Below the pieces are notes generated by a model. The model searched no databases, was not told the origin of the DNA, and worked only from the letters and a program-made list of their open reading frames with translations. A stretch of 64,000 nt of DNA from Sordaria brevicollis (lineage: Eukaryota > Ascomycota > Sordariomycetes > Sordariales > Sordariaceae), in NCBI GenBank assembly GCA_033439795.1, contig JAUTDP010000001.1, forward strand, positions 4,898,001 to 4,962,000, given 5' to 3'. Made by a program: the position numbers and the translations under genes. Positions 35,071 to 46,993 of this stretch are shown here, piece by piece. Numbering within the stretch: position 1 is the first letter of the stretch; every line of letters begins with the position of its first letter.

Positions 35071-35180
35071 CAAAAAGCTCGATAGCCCAAGCCCGGAGTT
35101 GAACCCCAGATCAGCTGCGTACCTACGAAAACACCACGCATTTTCTGGCCCTCAGCAAACCTACACTAAGCTACTGGGAG
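35071..35180 (-). ncRNA. tRNA-like Pol III transcribed element (candidate)
   Basis: On the minus strand an A-box-like TAGCTTAGTGTAGG lies at 35174-35160. A B-box-like GGTTCAACTCC, one mismatch from the consensus, lies at 35105-35095, and two T5 runs follow just downstream at 35075-35071 and 35068-35064. These are the order and orientation of an internal Pol III promoter and terminator. The spacing of about 55-65 bases would suit a tRNA with a long variable arm or intron, but I cannot fold a proper cloverleaf: the T stem has a mismatch and the acceptor pairing is partial. It could be a decayed tRNA gene, a tRNA-derived SINE or another Pol III RNA. Confidence 0.4.
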
Positions 35181-35624
35181 TTATTAGGCTACACCACTTA
35201 GGGGACTTATAAGGTCCTAGCTAGGGAAGTACTGATGGTCCTCCCTCGTTGGAAGTTGAGCTCGTCAGGGATCGAAGTCATCTCGAGCCCAGACGAGTAG
35301 AAAGGAAAGCGGAAGAAGGAATCACATCAGCACGTCGAGAAATGTTAACCCCACCAACCCACTGGGCTCCATTGATTGAATTCAGGCCCACGATGCTGAA
35401 AGTTCTCTACAGAAGAGACGCAAACCGTCTTTTACTTGCAACATTGCATGATCATTGCCTTATCGATCGCGGTGTCAAAACGAAACCCAATATGTGCAGT
35501 TTTCGTCATTCTCTTTTCGACATAGAACCCTCAATTGATTGAACAGTAGTACAAATGCTTTTGTCTAGACGCCCTAAACTACTCCCACTAATTCCGATTT
35601 CACATTACCACCCACACTCAGATA
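35181..35624. other. Intergenic between tRNA-like element and vps54
   Basis: About 440 bases with the vps54 3' region. Nothing else was recognised. Confidence 0.5.
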
Positions 35625-38600
35625 TCACCTTCCGAACCCCGTCGCTTCAGCAGCGGCACTAACTTCTGCTATGATTTCAGCGGAGCTTCTTCCCGTCAAT
35701 GTCTGAGTAGGCGTTGGTGTTGGTGCGCGAGAACCCGCCCGCGATCCGGCTCTGGATCCGGCGCGGGACCCAGCACGAGATCCCGCACGGGAACCGGGAG
35801 CGAGCGCGGGCGATGGAGCTCGGGACGGACCGCGAGATGGAGGATGGGACGGGGTTAGGGATGTCGGTCGCGATGGCGCCTTCCTGATCTCCTTGGCTTT
35901 AACAATGTTGATGAGGTGTTGGCCTGCGTCCTCAAACCCGTCGAGCTTGTTTAGGCGGGAGTCGAAGTACTCGACATCACGCATCATGCTGTTTCATCCG
36001 AATGTTAGCCTGATTTTTGGTAATATGGAGAATGCTCTGAATGGACTCACCTCTCCTTCCCGGCTTCCGTAGTAGGCTCCAGTCCCTTAAACGTCGAGCC
36101 AAATGTGTCTTTGTAGTTCTTGAACACCAACATCATGATCATCCGCACTGTCCCCTCGGGTAGCTGTCTAGTCAAGTTACGGTGAAGAGTGGTGGTCTCC
36201 TTCGCGAGTGTCTCCATGTACTCGTGCGCAGCTGAGGATCCAGCATCCCAGTTGATTGCTCTCATCTTCCTAGAGGCGACAACCGCTCGGCCGGTCATGA
36301 TCTCGACCAGTTTGTTGTAGATGATATTCTGGTGCTCCTGGAAGTCCCGCCGGACCTTATCAAAATCCGCCATCACGCCGGACACAAGGTTGCTACCGCA
36401 ATGACGGCGGACGAACTCTCGCACATGGGGAATAATGGCGGCAATGAAGGCGAGTGCTTGAGACGCGACAGCAAGATGGCGCGTTGTGATATTCTTGAGT
36501 CCAGCGGACATGAGGGCCCCCGCACCCAAAATGAGCTGCTTACAGCGCGAGTTAAAGAGCTGAAGGTAAGCAATGAGCGAGGATGATACTTCGGCGGCCA
36601 GGGACGGAATGCCGACGATGAGGTGTATGAACTGAGCCATGCCGTTCATACACAGAATCGCAGACTTAGGGAGGAGGAACGTCTCAGATTCAACGACCGC
36701 AGCCCGTGCTTTGGACTTGGAAGCTCCATTTGCCTGTGCTTCAGCAGCCTTGTCTCCAGAGTCGCCATTGGCCTGCGTTCCAGGTGTAGAAGCCGCAGCA
36801 CTTCCCTCAATCTCGTCGTCAGATGGCGGGATCCAGACCTTTGTTGCCTCGGCCCAAATGGCTGCATCTCGCGTGCTCCCTTCCAATATGCGGTTGAGAA
36901 GTTCCGTGTCCTTCTCGTTGAAGTCCTGGCTTGCCCACTGGTCATTCTCCATACCTTGGGCAAGCTTTTGCTTCTCGGCATCACCGTGACGCTGGACGAA
37001 TTCCTTGATGTGGCCATTGACCAAGTTCTTCAACGATGTGCCGCTTCGGCCTGAGATGGCTTCGCACTCATTGGCGAAATGAAGGTTGAGAGTGAAGTAT
37101 CGGAGGAACCATTCGAGCGTTAGACGAGTGCTCTGTTCTGACCTGACCTTCAATAGCCTTACGACTTTGTCCTGAGCAATATCGACGGCTTGCCCAAGTA
37201 AGTTTGAAAGATCGAGGGCTGTGTGAATCTCTTCTTGAGCCTCCAGGGCTGCCGCAGACAACCGTCTGCCCGTAGGACTGAAAGGCGGAGACCTGAGTCC
37301 GCTAGTGGGGTCCGAGTCTCCGAGAGAACTTGCGACGTCTAACAATACCTTTGCTTGCGTATCTAGTCGCCTTAGGGTTTCGGTTACTCCGATGTAAATC
37401 TTAACCAACAGCTCCTCTGCGTCCCTAGGTTCCAAAGCCCGCAGGTTACGTGCCAGGATGGAGGAGCGTTCCTGTTGAGAGCGTTGCTTGCCTCCAGTCA
37501 TCGTTGATGCGGACATCATAGACTCATTATCATCATCATTCGAACTCGGTAAAGGTCTGCGGATGAGGTTTTTGATCTCCCGCAGAGCTGTCTCTCTATA
37601 AGCAGTCGCAGCGGCTGTGAGGAATTTGGCTCTGTGTAAGCCAGTAAGACTGACCAGAAGTTCTGATCGTAGACCGTCTGTTGATGTAAGGTAAGAAGGG
37701 AAAGCCGAGGGCTCGCGGTTATGACCTCCTCTTGCACGCATTGAAGCACTGCTCCATCGCATTAAAACCTCCTGGGTTGAGACGTGTGCAACGTGGCGTT
37801 GGATGTCTCGTATTAGGAGAGTGATAAGCTTCTCTTCGTAGGTCTTCCCGATGCGTTGCCGAAGAGTACTCATATCGTTGTGTACGCCCTGGAGAGCAGT
37901 GGTGCCCCTGAGATCTCTCAACTCCATGCCGGGACGACCATTGTGCGAGGCGCCCTCTTCTCCAGCAATCAATCTTTCCAGAGCGTCGATGTTGTCCAGT
38001 GCCGCGTCCAGCTCGCCCGAGTCTACCAGCGATTCGCAAACAGCCACCCCCTCAACCACTTCCCGGAGTTGCATAACTGCATCGTGCAATTGTTGTATGT
38101 TCTCCCGTCTGCGTCGCTGGTGTATGATATCCAAGCCCCTGGTTGCGATCTCCTCATCAAGGTTCTCTAGCTCCCTTCTCAGTGTCTTGATTCTATCCAC
38201 CGAGTCCGCGGCTTCAGAATGCAGTTCCCTCAGAGACCCCAGCGCAGTAAAGAAGGTGGTTGAGGCGGTTGAAATCGACTGGATCAGGTGCATCTCGACG
38301 GTATCCATGTACCACGACAATTTCTCCTGCAATATGGCATTTGTCGCGAGGGCTTTACGGGGCGTCGAGGCATGGCCATTGGAGTTAGCTCGATCATCGG
38401 ATCCCGGCGCGGGTCGTACTACTTCGGATCGCTCGCTAACAACATCGAAAGTTCGGGGGTTCTCCAGGTGAAAGTCTTCGTCAAAGTATACCACTGGAAT
38501 AGTTGACAATGGTGGAGGACCCTGCGAGGCCGCCTTTCTGTAGCTCGAGCTGCGTCGAGCGGGACCCGGGGCTTCTATCGACGAGATGGAGGCAATGGAT

Positions 38601-39220
38601 GAACTGGAAGCCCTCCGGTTTGCGCTAGACCGTTTACCCGGCCGCAAGTGTCCAGCATCTTCGGCTATGGTCGAGTCGGCCTTGCTACCTCTCCTGCTGT
38701 GAGAACCAGATGCCTCCTCTTCATCCGCCTGAACCCGCCGTAGTTGCTCGTATAACGCGCCGACCTGTGTGAGGTATTGGCTGAATTCGGAGTTGTCAAC
38801 GTGAGGGACGTTGGTGAGCGTGACAGGCGGGATGTCTCGAGCAGTCGGAGGTTTGTGCGCAGTAGAGGCGGGAGCTGAGGTATGAGGAAGCAGACCGGTT
38901 CGTACTATGGGCGGCTGGAGCAAGGTAGAGATGGCATTTTGACCGGATTCGAGGACGGCATCACCCCAAGTACCTGTTGAACTGTCGAGAGAACCACCGA
39001 TGGAGTGTATGGAGCTTGCAGTCGAATCTCGTCGTGGATGGAACGGGCGGCTCGGACTGCGGGAGCCTCTCCTTCAAGAAGCGAAGCTGTTAGCGTAAGT
39101 CATATTATGAAGGAGACAAAGCGCATCGCACCCGTGGAAAGGAAAGTCGCCAAAATGACCGGCGTTCGGTATTGGCGAAAGACTATCGACCGACTTGCGA
39201 GCACCCTGGTTGGAGAACAT
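35625..39220 (-). CDS. vps54: Vps54, GARP tethering complex subunit
   Basis: Three minus-strand exons, 39132-39220, 36051-39071 and 35625-35988, give 1157 residues starting MFSNQGARKSVDSLSP. After a Ser-rich disordered N terminus come the coiled-coil core of a CATCHR tether (about residues 260-370) and the stretch AKFLTAAATAYRETALREIKNLI. The Vps54-type C-terminal domain runs from LCMNGMAQFIHLIVGIPSLA to TFGSTFKGLEP. GARP (Vps51-54) captures endosome-derived vesicles at the trans-Golgi network. The last exon completes the C-terminal helical part (MMRDVEYFDSRLNKLDGF) and adds a tail with Ser-Arg-Ala-Gly repeats. The first exon was found by tracing the open frame back through a GTGCGA donor and TTGAAG acceptor to the ATG at 39220. 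Confidence 0.93.
35735..35815 (-). repeat. 12-nt tandem repeat encoding Ser-Arg-Ala-Gly
   Basis: About six imperfect copies of a 12-base unit coding SRAG in the disordered tail of Vps54. It is flanked by Pro/Ser-rich sequence and is likely length-variable between strains. Confidence 0.8.
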
Positions 39221-40127
39221 GATGGCGCATCAAGCCTCCCGGAAGTCCTAGGCCTGAGCTCAGGGGAAGACGAAATGGCCGTTGGTCATGCGGCGGTGGA
39301 TTGGCGATTTGTGTTCGGTAATCGGTAAGATGCTGATCGTGGGGAGGTGCTCGAGTTGTATTAGACGCGGGCCAGTACTTGGACCAAGGTAGGCAGGTAG
39401 CCTCGCAAGGTTGAAGGTATCGCGGTCGAAGATGGACAGAGAGCGTATGGCGTTTACTGCGATTTGTCACCGGGGTATCATAGCGAAACGAAACAAGATA
39501 AGAACCAGAATGATTGTATTTCCACAGAAGATGGATGGTCAAGAAGAACCGCAAACCAGTTACTAATGACGAGAGGAGGTACTCTATTGAGGACCAAACT
39601 CGGAAGCTGTTGAAAGTCAAGGCCCAGGAACCCCCCATTCGGAGCGGAAGCCACGCAGCATTGGATCCCACAGGGACCCTTGTTCGGGATACGTAGCGCA
39701 GTTGAATGAAGCTCCGCCCGCCATGATTACTCGGGCGGGCCATGGAGCTGGGTCTTGCACCGTTTACTGCAAAGCGTCTGGAGGGTGAACCCTCTCAAAC
39801 ACAATATCCTTCTACGCGAGTTTCATGTCAGGGCAACTCCGCACTTCAGGGGCCCTGCCTGCTGGGCCGTGCGGCGGGTTCCTGCCATCCAGTTACGTGT
39901 GGGGCACCCATTAAAACCCCTGCCAAAAATCGCGTCTTGAAGCGCGGAGTATCAATGTTTCTCGCGTCGCGGTTTTGGTTCGTCGGTTGCGATTTAGGAT
40001 TCTTCCTCTGCTTTCTGCCCCAAACAACCCCTCTCTCCCCAGCTATCTGACAGAATCCCCGGTGCGAACATCTGCGACTAGAGTACCCGAGTAAACAAAG
40101 CAACTCTACCTTGAGGCACTGTCAGTT
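39221..40127. promoter_or_regulatory. Divergent promoter region, vps54 / mcm5
   Basis: About 900 bases between divergent starts. In the half nearer mcm5 there are three copies of ACGCGA (39814-39819 on +, 39930-39935 and 39962-39967 on -), one base from the MCB core ACGCGT that drives G1/S transcription of replication genes in fungi. No conserved reading frame. Confidence 0.5.
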
Positions 40128-40304
40128 ATGGACCACCAGTCTGTCTTCTCAGCCCGGACCTACGCCGGCGCTGCTTCGTCATATGTCCCGGAGGAGGATA
40201 GCAACCAGCACATCCGCGCCCAGCTGGAGGCTTTCATTCTCGACTTCAGACTCGATAACAGCTTCATCTACAGGTTGGCATTCAATTTCATCCCATACTT
40301 TTAA

Positions 40305-40346
<42 letters not shown>

Positions 40347-42466
40347 CATCATCTTGCTAACAAGAAACCTTCCAGAGACCAACTACGAGAAAATGCCCTT
40401 CTCAAGAAATACTACTGCGACGTCAACATTGGCGACCTGATAAAGTTCAACGAAGAAATTGCCCACAGACTAGTCACCGAACCCGCCGAGATTATCCCTT
40501 TGTTTGAGGCCGCCCTGAAACGATGCACACATCGAATCGTCTTCCCGAACGAACCCAAGATCGACTTGCCTGACCATCAACTGCTTCTACACTCCAACGC
40601 CGAAGATGTTTCCATCCGCAACCTCGACTCCCTTACAATCTCCCGGCTGGTCCGGGTACCTGGTATCGTCATTGGTGCCTCGGTAATGTCTTCCAAGGCG
40701 ACAGAACTCCACGTCCAGTGCCGTAACTGCGGCCACGTCCAACACGTTCACGTATCCGGCGGCTTCAGCGGCGCTACCCTACCCAGGACATGTGGCAGGA
40801 TTAGGGCGCCCGGCGACCCCGGTGAGAAATGTCCCATGGATCCTTACTTCGTACAACATGAGAAGTCAAGATTCGTCGACCAGCAGATTATCAAGCTCCA
40901 GGAAGCTCCAGACCAAGTTCCCGTTGGTGAACTACCCCGTCACGTCCTAATCTCGGCCGACCGCTATCTTACAAACCGCGTGGTTCCCGGCTCAAGGTGT
41001 ACTGTTATGGGTATCTTTTCTATTTACCAGAGCGGAGGCAACAAGAAGTCCACAAGCGGCGCCGTGGCCATTCGCACACCCTATCTCCGCGCAGTCGGCA
41101 TCCAGACAGACATCGACTCAACAGCCAAGGGTCTCGCGGTCTTCTCCGAGGAGGAAGAGCAGGAATTCCTTGAGCTTAGTCGCCGCCCAGATCTCTACAA
41201 TGTCATGGCCGAGTGCATTGCGCCGTCCATCTACGGAAACAAGGACATCAAAAAGGCCATTCTCTGTTTGCTCATGGGTGGCTCCAAGAAGATTCTTCCC
41301 GACGGCATGAGACTCCGTGGTGACATCAACGTTCTTATGTTGGGTGACCCGGGTACAGCCAAGTCGCAGCTGCTCAAGTTCGTCGAGAAGGTTGCGCCTA
41401 TCGCCATCTACACCTCCGGCAAGGGTTCCTCCGCCGCCGGTTTAACGGCTTCCGTCCAGCGCGACGCTTCCACGCGCGAGTTCTACCTCGAAGGTGGTGC
41501 CATGGTTCTCGCGGACGGTGGTGTCGTCTGTATTGACGAGTTCGACAAGATGCGTGACGAGGACCGTGTGGCGATTCACGAAGCCATGGAACAGCAGACC
41601 ATTTCCATCGCCAAGGCCGGTATTACCACGATCCTCAACGCGCGCACTTCGGTGCTCGCCGCCGCTAACCCCATCTTTGGCCGTTACGACGACATGAAGA
41701 CCCCCGGCGAGAACATTGATTTCCAGACGACCATCCTGTCGCGTTTCGACATGATCTTCATCGTCAAGGATGAGCACGAGCGCGGCCGCGATGAGCGCAT
41801 CGCCAAGCACGTCATGGGCATCCATATGGGTGGCCGCGGTGTGGAGGAGCGGATCGAGGCTGAGATCCCGGTTGAGAAGATGAGGCGGTACATCAGCTAT
41901 TGCCGATCGTAAGTTCTTCCTCGTTCCATCATTCACTCTGCAGGAGTATACTAACAAATCCATCCAGTCGCTGTGCCCCCCGCCTCTCCCCCGAAGCCGC
42001 CGAGAAGCTCTCCTCCCACTTCGTCGCCATCCGCAAGCAAGTCCACGCCTCAGAACTCGAAGCCAACGCGCGCTCCTCCATCCCCATCACCGTCCGTCAG
42101 CTCGAAGCCATCGTGCGCATCACCGAGTCTCTCGCCAAGCTTACCCTGTCCCCCATCGCCACGGAGAAGCACGTGGACGAGGCCATCCGCCTGTTCCTGT
42201 GCTCAACCATGGACGCCGTCAACCAGGGCGGCAGCAGCACGGGCTCCAACCGTGAGCTGAACGAGGAGACGTCCCGCGTCGAGGCGGAGCTGAAGCGCCG
42301 TTTGCCCATTGGCTGGAGCACCAGCTTGGCTACCCTCCGCAGGGAGATGGTGGAGGGTAAGGGTTTCAGCGAGGTGGCGCTGAATAGGGCGCTGATGGTG
42401 TTGCAGAGGAGGGATACCATTATGTTCAGGAACCAGGGAGCGCAGGTTTATAGGAACGGCGCGTAA
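40128..42466 (+). CDS. mcm5: MCM5, replicative helicase subunit
   Basis: Exons 40128-40273, 40376-41908 and 41968-42466 give 725 residues, the usual Mcm5 length. The N-terminal domain has the C4 zinc ribbon (CRNC ... TCGR ... EKCP). The AAA+ part has Walker [10 protein letters not shown], Walker B CIDEFDKM and the arginine finger SRFD. The C terminus is a winged-helix-like region ending VYRNGA. The wording of the conserved blocks, such as [21 protein letters not shown], is that of Mcm5. It is part of the Mcm2-7 ring loaded at origins in G1 and activated as the CMG helicase. Intron 1 carries an uninterrupted run of 40 T. The gene is divergent from vps54 and convergent with the acyl-CoA-synthetase-like gene. 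Confidence 0.97.
40307..40346 (+). repeat. Poly-T tract of 40 bases in mcm5 intron 1
   Basis: Forty consecutive T between the donor and the acceptor of the 102-nt first intron, about 30 bases upstream of the acceptor. True length is uncertain because homopolymers are prone to sequencing error and slippage. Confidence 0.85.
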
Positions 42467-42884
42467 GAGAGATGACGCATTAGAGAAGCGAAAGATGGAT
42501 ATGGTTTAATAATGTTTGGACGAAAAGAAAAGTTGGGTGTACAATTTAAACAGGTACAACGGGTTGGTTCATGGCGATGGGCGTCACGGGGGTTTCGATT
42601 TCCAGCTTTGTTTGGGTCAGGGTTAGTAATTTGTTTTTGTCTACAACCAACCGTCAGTTCAAAATGATACACATGTAATCATCTTGCTTCACTAGGGTCT
42701 GTCTCCCTAATACCGCCAAATCGTCGGGATTGGATATCATGGGGTTATGACACTCCGTGGCTTTGGAAATGGTTCTATTCCATAATCCGAGATGTGGTTC
42801 TCGTACCACAACTTTCTCACCACAAACGTTCTACATAGATGCTATACATCAACTATGTACTAACTATGTCCTTCATCCCATCTT
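42467..42884. other. Convergent 3' region, mcm5 / acyl-CoA-synthetase-like
   Basis: About 420 bases holding two 3' UTRs. Nothing else was recognised. Confidence 0.6.
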
Positions 42885-44709
42885 CTAAGCATATGTCAGA
42901 GTGTTATCATCCCTCATATAGCCAGCCACGCCCAGCGCTGTCTCGCCACCAGAGACGGAAGGTCCGCGAACAACGATCTGCAAGGATTTCATCTCATGGT
43001 TAGCAATTTGTTCTGTATTTCGTCCGATCTCAAAAGTCGAATTGAGAATGAATGGGAAGAAACCAGGAAGAATATAAAAGCAAGAAACTTACCTCTCCCC
43101 TACTCATACCATCAGTAGTCTTATACTCCCCCATATCCTTGAAAAATACCTCGGTGCTGCTCAATGGCGGTCCAAAGTGCGAGCACTTATCCTCAAACAC
43201 TCTGTAATCGTAGAACAGCGTCTGCGCCACCGCGCCCGCCACCTTGGCGGACGTCAGCGCATAAATGATGCGCGCGCCCGTGTACGCCCGGAGGTCTGAC
43301 AGCACCTGGGATGACAAGCGTGGAGTATCCGCACCCACGCGCTCGGCAGTCAAGATCAAACGAAGCTTGCCGGGCTTGGTGCCGATGGAGGGACGAAGGC
43401 TGTCGTAGTAAGACGAGAGGAAGGAGGCGGTGGGCATGACGCCGTATTGCGTCAGGTGGCGGGTCTGGAGCCAGTGCAGGTTGCGGGCGATGAGCGAGGA
43501 AAAGTTGTTGGCGGTTTCCTGGTGGGTCTTGGCGAGGGCGGCGGGCGTAGCGACGATGATGGTGGGCGAGATGCCGCGGGTCGCGGCGGCGAGATCGTAG
43601 GCTTGGGTTCCGACGGAGTTCAAGGCAACGGAGGCATTGGAGAATAGAGCAGCGAGGGTCAGGACGAGGGTGTGGCTGTTGGCGAGAGAGTCGGCAGGGA
43701 GGAAAAGGTCGGACGGTCCCATCTTCTGCGAGGTCGGGATGGCAAAGAGCTGGGAAGCGATGGCAGAGGCGAAGTTGCCGGCTGTGAAGGTTACTATTTC
43801 CGAAGGGATCCCAGACTTGTACTGCCAGAAGAGGACGACATCGGTGGGTGCCTGTTGGCCTTCAAGCGCAGGAAGGTCGCGACCAGCAGCGGCGGGGCTG
43901 TCACCGATGATCTCGTGCCAGGTGGAAACATTAACGCTGCTGCCGGTGCCCTCGGGAACCTCGTTCCAGTCCATATGTCTGCTGCCCTCGTCGACAATCC
44001 AAATTAGCTGGCGGAGGTTGGGGTAGTGCTTAGCAACAAGGTCGAAGGGGAAAGAACCGGGAGCAGTGATGACAGTGTCAGCACCAGACCGGCGCAACAT
44101 GGAGATGACATCATCTTCTGGCTGCTCAAAAGGAAGGACGATGGCCGTAAGGTTGTAGAAGGCGCAGGCAAAGAGCGCCGCAAGTAGCTCGACCGAGTTG
44201 GGAATGTAGATAGCCACGCGGCTGCCTCCCTGCTCCTTGATGTGTTGTCCGATCAGGTTGATTTGACGTGTAATATCGTCCAACGAGTGCTCTGTGACAA
44301 GTTCGGTGCCGAAAACACTGAGGATCTTGCCCTTAGTTCCCTTGTTTGGTCCATCCTCCTGAACACCAGCGACAGCTTGCCTCCAGATATCACGGAGATC
44401 GCCGTCACGTCCTCTTGCCCATTTCGAAGCATTGGGGTCCTTGACGTTCAGACCGGTCTGAAGAGGCATGCCATGGGGGGCAGACTGGCCGCGGTATACG
44501 GGGGACTGGCCAGGTTGCCTAACGGGAGATCCTTGAGACTGTCGAACAAGGAGCATAGGATGGGTATCGGGGTCTTTTCGTGTCGAGATCTGGTAGGTAA
44601 TGAAGCCGATGAAGGCCGTGACGATGATGGTGCTGTAGATGTTCCATTGCGCGAAGAAGTCCGTGATGCCCTCATCGAAGGTCAACAAGAGGTTGTCGAA
44701 GGCGCCCAT
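42885..44709 (-). CDS. Truncated, degenerate acyl-CoA-synthetase-like (AMP-binding) protein
   Basis: Two minus-strand exons, 43093-44709 and 42885-42977, give 569 residues. A hydrophobic helix near residues 24-41 (YSTIIVTAFIGFITYQI) suggests a membrane anchor. The rest follows the N domain of adenylate-forming enzymes: IYIPNSVELLAALFACAFYNLTAIVLP, the segment before the P-loop, PTIIVATPAAL and the GARIIYALTSA region. The P-loop, normally TSGTTGxPKG, reads WQYKSGIPSEIV, so key Thr, Gly and Lys residues are absent. The protein stops just after the motif GEIVVRGPS; the C-terminal lid domain with its catalytic lysine is missing. The second exon supplies exactly the expected continuation, so truncation is not a splicing artefact. 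Likely a non-catalytic relative of unknown role. Confidence 0.85.
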
Positions 44710-45546
44710 GGTGACTGACGGGAGCTGCTTGGGCGCAGCAATCGAAAGGGTTCGGGGTTTGTCGTGTTCGTGTTAGGTCTACTTATAGTCCGATAGCGTT
44801 GGGTATGTCTGATGTCAGGTTGGCCCTGGACCGGCAGGGGAGTAGATGCGGGACCAGATTCAGGATGACAGGTCAAGGCCACGCAAGAGCAAGGATGGAG
44901 CTCTTTATAAAGAAGATGGATCTGGGTGGGGTCCGAGGCCTCTTGAACTGACTCAGGACTCCCGTGTTCGTAGCGGAGAGAATGGAGATGGAAACGGGGA
45001 AAATGGATCCAGACAAGAGGAAAGACTCCAGCAAGATGCGGATGGCGGAGTCCGGACGCAGCCTGAAATGCGGGACACAGCGGGGTTCACCCACGGAGGC
45101 ACTGATCGGGTCCTGCCGTTCGTCGTGTAAGTCACCCGAAATGTCAGACTCGCGGGCGCGGGGGGTCCAATTGATATCCAAAGACCACCAATTTCAGCAG
45201 CCCAATATGTCCCAAATAATTGCATGTGGCGGCCGCTCAGTAGCTGTACGGAGCTGTATCGTCGTAATGGGAGACAGAAGCACTGCTTGGCACTTGCCCC
45301 GGTTCGGTTAACCCGATAGACGAAGCTCCTCGGCCAATCATCTACCCGGATTTTGTCACAAACTATCAGAACATCCAATCCATCCATCTAACGAGGACGT
45401 AGTGGCGCCGCGGGCAACCTCCAACGGGAAACTGGGACGTCGACGAGAAGCTCTACGGAAAGCAGCTCCAACCTTTCGAACGAAGAATCTCAAAGTCGCC
45501 AATTGGCTCCCTCATCGCCAACCGTCCGCAGTATCAAGCAGCAGCC
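44710..45546. other. Divergent promoter region, acyl-CoA-synthetase-like / nuo-24
   Basis: About 840 bases between divergent starts. Short frames only; no recognisable gene or repeat. Confidence 0.55.
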
Positions 45547-46466
45547 ATGGCGACCAAGCTGACTCCCTTCATCATGCGGACGGCCGTCCGGGCGGCGACC
45601 CGGTTGTCTACCAAGCCTTCATCTTCGATGATTGCGCCCGTCTCGCGCGCATGCCTCTCCATCTCGGCGCGGAGGTCCAGCGATACCCTCATGGTGGTAT
45701 GTTTACTTGAACTTGATATTCGAATCGTCAGACAGAAGCTCACCACCTTGCTACACAGCACCGCAACACCCCCGACAACAACCCCGATCTCCCCTTCAAG
45801 TTCTCCGAAGACAATGAAAAGGTCATCGAGGAGATCATCAAGCGCTACCCGCCCCAGTACAAGAAGGCGGCCGTCATGCCCCTACTCGACCTCGGCCAGC
45901 GCCAGCACGGCTTCTGCAGCATCAGCGTCATGAACGAGGTGGCCCGCATCCTCGAGATGCCTCCCATGCGCGTCTACGAGGTCGCCTCTTTCTACACCAT
46001 GTACAACCGCACCCCGGTTGGCAAGTTCCACGTCCAGGCTTGCACCACTGTATGTTTTTAGACGTCACAATTCTTCCATCATCTGGATCTTCTAACAAGT
46101 TACTTCTAGACCCCCTGCCAACTAGGCGGCTGCGGCTCCGACGTGATCGTCAAGGCCATCAAGGAGCACCTCGGCATCGGACAGGGCGAGACCACCCCCG
46201 ACGGCCTGTTCACCTTCCTCGAGGTCGAGTGCTTGGGCGCGTGCGCCAATGCTCCCATGGTCCAGATCAACGACGACTACTTCGAGGACTTGACCCCCGA
46301 GACCATCAAGCAGGTTTTGACGGCGCTCAAGGAGAGTGTCAACGACGCATCCAAGGCGCCCAAGCCGGGCCCTCAGAGTGGAAGGCAGACGTGCGAGAAC
46401 TCCGCTGGCCTAACGAGTCTGACGAGCGAGCCATATGGACCCGAGGTCACAAGATCCGATCTTTAA
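45547..46466 (+). CDS. nuo-24: Complex I 24 kDa iron-sulfur subunit (NDUFV2 type)
   Basis: Exons 45547-45696, 45759-46049 and 46110-46466 give 265 residues, close to the Neurospora 24 kDa subunit. The N terminus is rich in Arg, Ser and Ala without acidic residues, a mitochondrial presequence. The mature part has the thioredoxin-like [2Fe-2S] fold with four cysteines in the patterns CTTTPC and CLGAC. Together with the 51 kDa subunit it forms the NADH-oxidising tip of complex I in the matrix arm (cluster N1a). The C-terminal 30 residues are Pro/Ser/Gly-rich. The first two introns are of ordinary length and phase 0. Identity is secure. Confidence 0.96.
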
Positions 46467-46993
46467 GTCATAGGGCTTGTTCTTGGAGAGCGTTAAGTGA
46501 ACGGTAATGGGGGGGCTGATATGGAAAGCAACCACGATAACAGAACCTGTCGAACAAAGACAGGGCATGGACCAACAGGACAGTGATGAAACGGCAAATG
46601 CATTAGACCAGAGATGTATACAAGTTTAAAATGGTTACACGGTACACAAACTTGTATTTGTTGAAGTTAGGTTTGGATGAACGCAGGCTGATCTATACTA
46701 ACTCAAATGTACAACTCGATTGCAAAGGTATCGACCTTTAGGCCAATGTAACGCCCACTGTCTCCAGTCATATGTGATCATATCCTAGTAACGGCCACTG
46801 TCCAAACGTTATGCTCATAATTAACATGAATAACAAGCCAAGGGCTTTTCCTAGATTGTAAGTCATCACTTCAAGCTTCCTCATCCACTCATATAGTAAC
46901 TTTGAAACCCCTTTAGCAATCGTTGTTCTAAAAGCCACCACAATGGGCATTAACGTTCTGAGATTTGTGTTCGTGAAGGAGAGGATAACCCCA
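46467..46993. other. Convergent 3' region, nuo-24 / kelch gene
   Basis: About 530 bases with both 3' UTRs. No other feature recognised. Confidence 0.6.
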
